From Bacillota bacterium (GTDB taxonomy: Bacteria > Bacillota > Clostridia > Oscillospirales > Ruminococcaceae): 43,702 nt of DNA. A program made the translations under genes and the position numbers. Where the stretch lies: assembly GCA_023440965.1 (NCBI GenBank), contig JAEZRC010000005.1:1-43702 (forward strand), in the 5' to 3' direction. Shown here one piece after another: positions 6,781 to 15,700 of this stretch (position 1 is the first letter of the stretch; each line of letters starts with the position of its first letter). The notes below the pieces were generated by a model. It was not told the DNA's origin and did no database searches. It was given only the letters and a program-made list of their open reading frames with translations.

Positions 6781-6809
6781 ATTGGCTCCCCAAGTTGGAC
6801 TCGAACCAA
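6781..6809. repeat. att direct repeat, shared junction of elements 1 and 2
   Basis: The second copy of the 29-bp tRNA-Asn 3' sequence. Unlike the left copy, similarity to the tRNA stops at the T-arm, and the following bases run straight into the end of the second integrase gene (stop at 6817-6819). It therefore serves as the right end of element 1 and most likely the left end of element 2. Confidence 0.85.
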
Positions 6810-6816
6810 TTTGCTT

Positions 6817-7836
6817 TTAGTTTGCTTTTAACAAATCGCTCATATAATTCTCGTGCAACTTGACTGCTTTTTTCTTAGGCTCAAGATTTACTTTTATATA
6901 AGTATTGGCTGTAGTTGTAATGTTTCTATGTCCAAGAAGTTTTGAAATAATATTTATATCAACACCACAGTCAACCATATTTGTTGCATAGCAATGTCGT
7001 AATTTATGAAATAAAATGCCACAATGCTGAAGTCCATTTTTCATAAGAAATTCCTGAAGATCTTTATACAAAGTATTATAATTAATAATATTTCCCCTGT
7101 AATTAACAAATACTAAATTTTCTGTTTTGTTATATATTATTTTTTCTGTTAGATTAGGTATTGAGTTTATATATTGTTTCCATTCGATTAATAGATCCAT
7201 TACAAGCTGACTTACAGGTAACTCCCTGACACTGCACTGCGTCTTAGTTTTACCTATCGTATCACCAAGCTTTATAATTTCTCCGTCTTTTTCAATATAT
7301 TTTCTTGTTGTTGCCCTCTTAATATATAAAATATTATTTTGGAAGTCAACATCTGACCAATATAAACCCAGTAGCTCTCCTATTCTTAATCCAGTCAGAA
7401 GTAAAATAGGAATTATAAAATTAAACCTATCGTTTGTTGGAATTACAGACAATAGTTTTTTTATATCCGTATCTGATATGATTCTATCAGTTGCTTCAGG
7501 GATATTTCCTTTTGGCATTTTAAAGTCATAATCGAATGGATTTAATCTCACATATCCTAAAAACACCGCTTTTTTATATAATGCCTTCAGCAACATTCTT
7601 ATAGCTTTAAGATATTTATCACTTAAAAGCTCACCGTTATCTTTAAAACGAACGGTATTAAAAAAAGCATATAGCTCATCACAACCAACATCCTCTATAT
7701 ATTGATCTTCGAAATACATTAAGGCTTTCTTAGATATTTTCTTTTCCCAATCATAAGTTGCTAGCGTAGTAAAGCTGTTCTTCCTTTCAAGCAAAACCTT
7801 GTTTAGTAATTCGTTGAATAAATGTTTTTTTACCAT
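6817..7836 (-). CDS. int: Tyrosine integrase of the conjugative element
   Basis: A 339-residue tyrosine recombinase only distantly like the first one. The N-terminal core-binding domain (residues about 1-110) lacks the extra arm-binding domain seen in the other integrase. The catalytic residues are in TGLRIGELLGLYW, HKLRH, LLGHRN and the Tyr of ANTYIKV. Its stop codon is 7 bp from the att repeat, the usual place for an integrase gene at a tRNA insertion. The start follows AAAGGAGAG. It reads outward, divergent from parA, with a symmetric site between them (7901-7922). Confidence 0.9.
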   Translation of the reverse strand: MVKKHLFNELLNKVLLERKNSFTTLATYDWEKKISKKALMYFEDQYIEDVGCDELYAFFNTVRFKDNGELLSDKYLKAIRMLLKALYKKAVFLGYVRLNPFDYDFKMPKGNIPEATDRIISDTDIKKLLSVIPTNDRFNFIIPILLLTGLRIGELLGLYWSDVDFQNNILYIKRATTRKYIEKDGEIIKLGDTIGKTKTQCSVRELPVSQLVMDLLIEWKQYINSIPNLTEKIIYNKTENLVFVNYRGNIINYNTLYKDLQEFLMKNGLQHCGILFHKLRHCYATNMVDCGVDINIISKLLGHRNITTTANTYIKVNLEPKKKAVKLHENYMSDLLKAN

Positions 7837-7874
7837 AGTAATTATATCTCTCCTTTAATGTCGAATGTATATAT

Positions 7875-7923
7875 ATTATAGCAGAGAAAAAAATAAATGG
7901 TTATACGCCTAGTGGCTTATAAT
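7875..7923. promoter_or_regulatory. Divergent int/parA promoter region with palindrome
   Basis: A minus-strand TATAAT (7880-7875) could serve the integrase and a plus-strand TATAAT (7918-7923) could serve parA; neither has a convincing -35 box. TTATACGCC (7901-7909) and GGCTTATAA (7914-7922) form a symmetric site with one mismatch, overlapping the parA -10. It is a good candidate operator for a regulator acting on both genes. Confidence 0.4.
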
Positions 7924-7961
7924 AATAAATAAATAGAAACTGAGATTGCAACTCAGCAAAA

Positions 7962-7990
7962 GGACGGTAATGCCTTCACCGTCCTTTTTT
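7962..7990 (+). terminator. Rho-independent terminator in the parA leader
   Basis: GGACGGT (7962-7968) and ACCGTCC (7978-7984) form a 7-bp GC-rich stem followed by six T. A short CTGAG/CTCAG hairpin precedes it. As it stands between the putative parA promoter and the parA start at 8043, it would make a short leader RNA unless readthrough is regulated, so it may be an attenuator for the long downstream operon. Confidence 0.6.
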
Positions 7991-8042
7991 CTATTATATA
8001 AACAAGAAGAAGGCTATTATTAAGATGAAAGAAGGCAAATAA

Positions 8043-8828
8043 ATGACAAAATTAATTTGTGTAAATGCAGAAAAAGGTGGCGTTGGCAAAACCACAACTG
8101 TAATTAATATCGGTGCTGGGCTTGCAAAGCTCGGTAAAAAAGTATTGCTTGTTGATTGTGATCAGCAGGGACATCTATCATCCTGGTTAAGTTATGACAC
8201 AACGGATAACAGACCTACGATATCAGAGCTTCTATATCAGGAAGTATCCAAAGTACAGACCACAGATTTTTCAACTGCTATCAGAACAAATGCGCTGAAC
8301 AATGTTGACTATATACCAACAAACAATATGCTTTCAGGAATCCTCGGAGTACTTGGAACAGACTCAGACAGCTACAATATTATTAAGCGTATTTTTACCA
8401 ATGAGTACTTTTTAAAGTATGATTACATTATTTTTGATACAGCAGGAACAATTAATCTTCTCAGCTCTAATGCTATTAAAGCCGCTGATAAAATATTGAT
8501 ACCAATGCAAGCTGAATACCTTTCATATGAGGGTATTACAAAAACTCTACATAAAATCATCGGAACAAAGCAGACAGATAACTTAGGGGATTTCCTTCTT
8601 GGAATACTCACCACGATGTTTGATGTCAGAACTTCAATTTCAAAGGAAGTTTTTAAGGCTGCAAAAGAAAGCTACGGTGAATTTGTTTTTGATACTTTTA
8701 TTCCACTTCGAGCAGAAGCGAAAAACACAACCATTACAAAGACAAGCTCTGTTATGAATGATAAATCAGATGTAGGCAATGCGTACTTAAGCATTGCTAA
8801 AGCAATAATTAGTCAGGAGGTAAAATAA
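8043..8828 (+). CDS. parA: ParA-family partition ATPase
   Basis: A 261-residue Soj/ParA protein with the deviant Walker A KGGVGKTTT at residues 11-19, Walker A' VDCDQQGH and Walker B YIIFDTAG. It forms dynamic filaments or gradients on the nucleoid and, with ParB, helps keep the excised circular element in both daughter cells. It is the first gene of the long plus-strand series and is followed at once by parB. Confidence 0.92.
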   Translation: MTKLICVNAEKGGVGKTTTVINIGAGLAKLGKKVLLVDCDQQGHLSSWLSYDTTDNRPTISELLYQEVSKVQTTDFSTAIRTNALNNVDYIPTNNMLSGILGVLGTDSDSYNIIKRIFTNEYFLKYDYIIFDTAGTINLLSSNAIKAADKILIPMQAEYLSYEGITKTLHKIIGTKQTDNLGDFLLGILTTMFDVRTSISKEVFKAAKESYGEFVFDTFIPLRAEAKNTTITKTSSVMNDKSDVGNAYLSIAKAIISQEVK

Positions 8829-8829
8829 T

Positions 8830-9738
8830 ATGGCTCTTGAAATAAAAAAGCAAGCTATTCCAACACTTGCAGAAAGTAATATGAGATTATTCGGTACAGC
8901 TGACATAAAGAATGATATTAAGAAGATTGATATTAATTTGCTTGTACCTTTTGAAAATCAACCATTCAGACCATATTCTTCAGACAAGCTTGCAGAACTT
9001 GCTGAAGATATTAAAATAAATGGTATTCTCTCCCCCGTTATAGTAAAGCCTGTTAGTGATGGCAAGTATCAGATACTTGCTGGTCACAACAGGACATCAG
9101 CGTCTAAACTTGCAGGTATAACAGAAATACCTTGTATTGTTAAAGATGTCGATGACGATACAGCAAAACTGATTGTAGTAAATACCAACTTAAATCAACG
9201 CCAGGAACTTCTCCATTCTGAGAAAGCATTTGCTTACAAAATGCAATTAGAAGCAATGAAACATCAAGGTCAGAAAAACACTTCTGCTCAAGTTGAGCAG
9301 AAGTTCTCTGTCGAAAGAATTGCAGAAAATGCAAATGAAAGCCGAGCTCAAATACAACGATATATAAGACTTACATACTTGATTAAGCCAATGCTTGAAA
9401 TGGTTGATACCAACAAAATGAAATTCATGGTTGGTGTTAACCTTTCTTTTCTGTCAGAGGGTAATCAGGATATTTTGTATGACTTGATAACTGATAATAA
9501 AATGAAGATCACTCTTTCTCAATCAGAAGAGTTAAAGAGACTTAATGTTTTAGGAGATTTCACGCTTGAAATGCTTGATGATTTCTTTAATATCGCAGTA
9601 GATGATAAACCAAAAAAACCTCGCTCATACAAATTTTCTGAAAGCCATATTGCAACAATAAAAAAATGCTTAATTAGTCAGAAGCAGATTATTGATACAA
9701 AACTATATGATGAAATAATGAATCTTTTAAATCAGTAA
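8830..9738 (+). CDS. parB: ParB/RepB-like partition protein
   Basis: A 302-residue ParB-family protein. The ParB N-terminal domain covers about residues 35-125 (PFENQPFRPYS, then DGKYQILAGHNRTSASK, the ParB box used for CTP and DNA binding). A helix-turn-helix follows at about 150-180 (VERIAENANESRAQIQRYIR). It starts one base after the parA stop, behind AGGAGG lying in the parA 3' end, so the two are translated together. It should bind a centromere-like site, which I could not locate. Confidence 0.9.
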   Translation: MALEIKKQAIPTLAESNMRLFGTADIKNDIKKIDINLLVPFENQPFRPYSSDKLAELAEDIKINGILSPVIVKPVSDGKYQILAGHNRTSASKLAGITEIPCIVKDVDDDTAKLIVVNTNLNQRQELLHSEKAFAYKMQLEAMKHQGQKNTSAQVEQKFSVERIAENANESRAQIQRYIRLTYLIKPMLEMVDTNKMKFMVGVNLSFLSEGNQDILYDLITDNKMKITLSQSEELKRLNVLGDFTLEMLDDFFNIAVDDKPKKPRSYKFSESHIATIKKCLISQKQIIDTKLYDEIMNLLNQ

Positions 9739-9789
9739 TGATTATTGTATAGCATAAGAACGGAATACTATACGAAATGGAGATTTATA

Positions 9790-12700
9790 ATGCAGAAAAA
9801 TTTTGACAAAGTAAAAACCGAATTAGAAAATCAGTTTAATTCAATCGTAGGCAACCCAGTAATTTGGATGTCATTTCTTAAAACAGCCTCGAACAATTAC
9901 AAGTACCCTTTTGAACATCAGGTACTTATACATTCCCGCAAGCCTGAAGCTGTAGCTTGTGCAAGTATAGACTTTTGGAACAAACATAACAGATGGGTAA
10001 AAAGAGGAACTAAAGGTATTCCCTTGCTTGATTACTCTACATACAATCTTAAGTATGTGTTTGATGTTTCTGACACCAACAGTCAAACAAAACCTATATA
10101 TTTATGGAATGCAGACAATTACCGTAATGAAATAATAATCTCTTTGGAAGATAGTTTTGGCGAACGTCTTGACAAAACATTAGATTTTGATAATAGCTTA
10201 ATAGAGATTACAAAAAATGCTGTAGATGATAATATCCAAGACTATTTTTCTTTTCTTACAGAGGATATTAAAAAAATTGCAATAGCTTCTGTGCAATTTA
10301 TTGTATTATCTAGATGTAACTGTTCAGCGGAACAGCAAATAGAAACTGATGATTTCATAAATATAAGTAAATGTAAATCTATAGATTCTATATGCGATTT
10401 AGGCACTGCAATTAGCGATATATCAGAAATGTTGTTAAGGCAAATTGAAAGAACAGTTGTTTCAGAGAAAAAAATTGAGCAGTTGGCTATTGCAATATCT
10501 GAAACTTTAATCCATAATCAAAATAACAATCAAATAGGAGGACAGAATAATGAACGAACAGACATTACCAGCAACCAAAATAGACGAGAAAACGGGCGAA
10601 ACGTTGATACTAGTGAACGATTACTACATTCCAGAATGGGCAGTGAAAGCAGAACAGGAGGAACAACAGATTCCGACAACAATGTATATGAGATGGAGAG
10701 CTCAATATCTGAAAAATTATCAGAAGAACGTTCACTTGAAAATGTTAATGAACGGAACATTGGAAACACACCTGAAGGAAATAGACAGACAAGCAACGGA
10801 GATGGAGGAAGCCCTAACAAAGAAGATGATGAAGGAACAAGGCTTGTCGGAGAAATTCAAAGCAGAACATCAGATGGAATGGGTGGGCAAGATGAACAAC
10901 ATCAGAGCTTGCGTGAAGGAGATAGTTTTAAAGGAAGTAATATACTCTTAAAACTTCCCTCTCAGGAAGTACAAATTGTAACCATAGAAATTAAAGCAAA
11001 GGAAAAATCCTTTGCTTTTTCTATTTCACAAGAAGATATAGACGCTGTCTTGCAACGTGGAAGTAGTTTTAGCGAAGGTAAGTATCGTATTTTCACATAT
11101 TATAAGCAAAATAATTCATCAAAAGAAAATGCTTCGTTTTTGCGTGAAGAGTACGGAACTGGCGGTTCATACCCTGCTGTTTCAAACTATCCAAAAAAAA
11201 TAAGTCAAGACCACGATTCAAAGGGAATTAGAATAAGATTAGGCAGCATTATGGAGCCTGACGATGAAATCTTACTCCCTTGGAACAACGTTGCAAAACG
11301 TATTGGAGAGTTAATAGCTTGTGATAGGTATCTGTCAGACAAAGAAAAACAAGGCTATCCTCAATATCTTGCTGAAATAGAAAAAAGGGAAAAACGTAAT
11401 ATAATTGCTGAGAAAATGAAAGAAGTTTTTGATAAGTATGACGATAGAGAAGATAGCAATTTAAACAGTTATGCTGTTAATAGTTGTATTTCTTGTGTTT
11501 ATACTGGCGAACCTGAAACCTTCTCATTAACAATGGAGGGAGATTATGCTTACCCTATACTAAAAGAAGCATTTCAGACTATAAGTCAGAATGATGATGA
11601 GCTTTCAGAACGAGCCGATGAAGTGCTTATGGATCTTGAAAGTGATCTTTTGTCTCCCTTAAGAAACTTCTCTATAGAGAAAGAAACAAAACCTGACAGA
11701 ACCACAGCTAATTATTCAATTTCCATAGGCAATGAAGTATATATTGGAATAGATAAATATGAAATACTATTTTTAGACGATAATTACGTTAAGCTTTACG
11801 ATGAGAATTTCCCTATTATTAATAAAGAATATTCGCGAGAAGAATTTGAAAAGCTTGTTCGTGAAAATCCTCTTAATGATGATTTTATTATCTCTGACCG
11901 AAAAGAAAACGTTGGAACTCTCGAGCTCACAAATGAACATAGCAAAAACAATATGGATAAATTCTTTGACTTTATAGAAAATCTTAGTCAAGAAGATATT
12001 GATAGCAACCTTATAATTTCTGTTGATGACAATATACTTAATAATTTAGAAAAAGAAAGTACGCTTGTTAATCAAACAGAAACAACTGGAATAAATCCTA
12101 TTAAAGCTTCTCCACGAAAGAGAACTGCAACTAATGACTTATTCCCTGAAATTCCTCTTTCAAAAAGAAATCAATTTGTTATCACTAACGATAACCTGGG
12201 TGTTGCTTCTCCAAGTCAGAAAATAGAAAACAATATTCAGGCAATTAAAATACTTAATAAGCTTGAAGAAGAAAACAGATATGCAACACCAGAAGAACAA
12301 ACACAGCTTTCACAATATGTTGGTTGGGGTGGCTTATCAGATGTATTCAATGAAACACATTCAAGATATTCAGAACTAAAACAGCTTTTATCCGATGATG
12401 AATACTCAAAAGCTCGTGAAAGCTCACTTACAGCGTTCTATACCTCCCCTGTTATTATTCGCTCAATGTACCAGGCACTTGAAAAACTAGGCTTTAAGAC
12501 AGGTAACATATTAGAGCCTTCCTGTGCTGTTGGTAACTTTATAGGAATGCTACCTGAAAATACAAAGGACAGCAAGGTATATGGCGTTGAGCTTGACAGT
12601 GTTTCAGGAAGAATCGCACAGCAACTTTATCAGAAATCGAGTATAGCTGTTCAAGGTTTTGAAAAGACTTCTTTTCCTGACAGTTTCTTCGATGTTGCAA

Positions 12701-15700
12701 TTGGTAATGTTCCTTTCGGACAGTTCAAGGTAAATGATAAAAAATATGATAAGAATAACTTCCTCATACACGACTATTTCTTTGCAAAAGCACTTGATAA
12801 AGTACGCCCTGGTGGTGTTGTAGCTTTTATTACTTCAAAAGGAACGCTTGACAAGAAAAACGGATCTGTAAGGAAATATATTGCACAACGTGCAGACCTT
12901 ATCGGTGCAATAAGACTACCTGATAATGCTTTTAAGGCTAATGCAGGAACAGAAGTTACTTCCGATATTATTTTTCTGCAAAAGCTTGACAGATTAATGG
13001 ATATTGAACCAAACTGGGTGCATCTTGGCAAAGATGAAAACGGAATTGTAATGAATGAATATTTCATTGATAATCCTGATATGATTCTTGGCACAATGGA
13101 AATGCAATCCACAGCATATGGCTTTGACAGCACTTGTAAAGCTTATTCAGATCAAAGTCTTGAAGAACTTTTAAATGGTGCAATAAGCAATATAAACGGT
13201 CAGATAACCGAAGTTGAATTTGATGATCTTGAAGAAGATGAGGATAATTCAATTATAGCTGATCCTTCAGTCAGGAATTACAGCTATACTATTTATGATG
13301 GACAGGTATATTTCAGAGAAAATTCAAGGATGTTCCCACAGGACAATCTTCCTGTTACTACAATAAGCAGAATTAAAGGACTTATTGAAATAAGAGATAC
13401 TTTAAGAACTCTTATAGAATATCAGACCGAAGATTATTCTGATAATGATATACAATTTAAGCAAAATGAAATTAATAATCTATATGACAACTTTGTTGAG
13501 AAGTATGGCCTTATTACCTCTCGTGCAAATTCATCAGCGTTTGCTCAAGACTCTGCTTATCCTCTAGTTTATTCTCTTGAGGTAATTGATGATGATGGTA
13601 ACTTTATCAGAAAAGCTGATATATTCACAAAAAGAACAATTCTTAAGCACGTTCCAGTAACTCATGTAGAAACATCGAGCGAAGCACTTGCAATATCTCT
13701 TGCAGAAAAGGCAAGAGTTGATATTAATTTTATGTCTTCTCTTACAGATAAAACATCTGAAACCATTGTTTCCGAACTTAGAGGAGTTATTTTCAAAAAT
13801 GTTACTGGAGACAACTCTCAGGTTATATCCCGTGAAATCTTTGATATTAATAGTTTTCCCTATGTAACAGCAGATGAGTATTTATCAGGCAATGTCAGAA
13901 ATAAGCTTAAATTTGTAAAAGGTATATCAGCAATGATGCCTGAGCTTGCCGATGAGCTTATAGTGAACATAAAGGCTCTTGAACAGGTTCAGCCTGATGA
14001 TCTTCTTCCTGCAGAAATATCTGTTCGCTTAGGTGCAACGTGGATACCTTCAGATGATATTGAAAGATTTGTTTTTGAAACTCTTGAAACGCCAAGATAT
14101 GCTCAATATAAGATTAATGTACATTATTATCAAAAAACTGCTGAATGGCAGATTGAGGGCAAAAACCAAGATAGAGTAAATATCAAAGCTAATAACACTT
14201 TTGGTACACATCGCATTAATGCATATAAGATTATTGAGGAAACTCTTAATCTTAAAGACGTGCGAATATATGATTATCATATTGACGCTGATGGTAAACG
14301 CATTCAGGAATTAAACAAGAAAGAAACTACCATAGCACAACAAAAACAAGAAGCAATAAAAACTGCATTTCAAGAATGGATATGGAAGGACCAGCAAAGA
14401 CGAGAACGGTTATGCAGAAAGTACAATGATGAATTCAATAATATCCGAACTCGTGAATATAATGGCAGTCACCTTGTTTTTGGGGGCATAAATCCTGAAA
14501 TAAATCTGCGTGAGCATCAGGTTAATGCAATAGCTCATATCCTTTATGGTGGAAATACATTACTCGCTCATGTAGTCGGCGCTGGCAAAACTTTTGAAAT
14601 GGTAGCTGCAGCAATGGAAAGTAAACGTCTTGGTTTATGTCAGAAATCTTTATTTGTTGTTCCTAACCATCTTACAGAACAATGGGCAAGTGAATTTATA
14701 CAATTATATCCTGGTGCAAATATCCTTGTTACAACAAAGAAAAATTTTGAAACAAAAAACAGAAATCGCTTCTGTGCAAGAATTGCCACTGGTGATTATG
14801 ATGCAGTTATTATGGGTCATAGTCAGTTTGAAAAAATTCCTATGTCCATTGAAAGACAGGAAAGAATTCTACAGGATCAGCTTGATGAAATCATGGAAGG
14901 AATTGAAGATCTTAAAAGAAGTAATGCAGAAAACTTTACTATTAAGCAGCTTGAAAAGACAAAGAAAAATGTCGAGCTTAAAATAGAAAAGCTTAATGAT
15001 CAGTCAAGAAAAGATAATGTTGTTACATTTGAAGAACTTGGCATTGATCGACTTTTTGTTGATGAGGCACATAACTTCAAAAATCTTTTCCTTTATACAA
15101 AAATGAGGAATGTCGGAGGTATTGCTCAAACCGAAGCACAGAAATCCTCTGATCTGTTTATGAAATGTAGATACTTAGACGAGCTAACTGATGGTAAAGG
15201 AGTTATATTTGCTACTGGAACACCTATTAGTAATTCAATGGTAGAGATGTATACAATGCAACGATATTTACAATTTGATAAGCTATCAGAAATGAGACTA
15301 ACTCACTTTGATTCCTGGGCAAGTACATTTGGTGAAACAGAAACAGCTTTTGAACTCTCCCCTGAAGGAACAGGATACAGAGCCAAAACAAGGTTTTCAA
15401 AGTTCTATAACTTACCTGAACTTATGAGTATGTTTAAAGAAGTAGCTGATATTCAGACTGCTGATATGTTAAAACTTCCTGTTCCAGATGTTGAGTATCA
15501 TAACATTGCATTAAAGCCATCTGAATTGCAGAAAGAGATTGTATCTTCTTTATCTGAAAGAGCCGATAAAATCAGAAATCGAGAAGTTGAACCGCAAATT
15601 GATAATATGCTTAAAATTACAAATGACGGTAGAAAACTTGCATTAGATCAGAGGCTAATCAATGATGAATTCCCTGATGATAATAACAGCAAGACAAACA

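Larger units (their letters stand above)
299..6809. mobile_element. Integrated CRESS-Rep element with SIR2 defence cargo
   Basis: Two 29-bp direct repeats (299-327 and 6781-6809), identical to each other and to the 3' part of tRNA-Asn, bound a compact unit. It holds, in order, a SIR2/NTPase gene and an S24 repressor (both minus), a Rep with HUH and superfamily 3 helicase domains, an excisionase and a tyrosine integrase (plus). The Rep lacks the architecture of the usual Firmicutes Rep_trans or Rep_1 proteins and matches the CRESS-DNA virus plan, with a matching hairpin origin at 4246-4275. There is no separate relaxase or T4SS gene, so the element would move by excision and replication, possibly helped by the adjacent conjugative element. 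The repeats and gene set are seen; the pCRESS assignment follows from the motifs. Confidence 0.85.

Noticed and set aside
10530..10820. 96-residue minus-strand frame in the methylase-helicase gene
   Set aside because: It lies opposite the dual-coded tnpV region and has no ribosome site or recognisable motif.
14630..14986. 118-residue frame inside the helicase part
   Set aside because: Unlike the tnpV frame it has no ribosome site, and the outer frame there is the conserved helicase domain.
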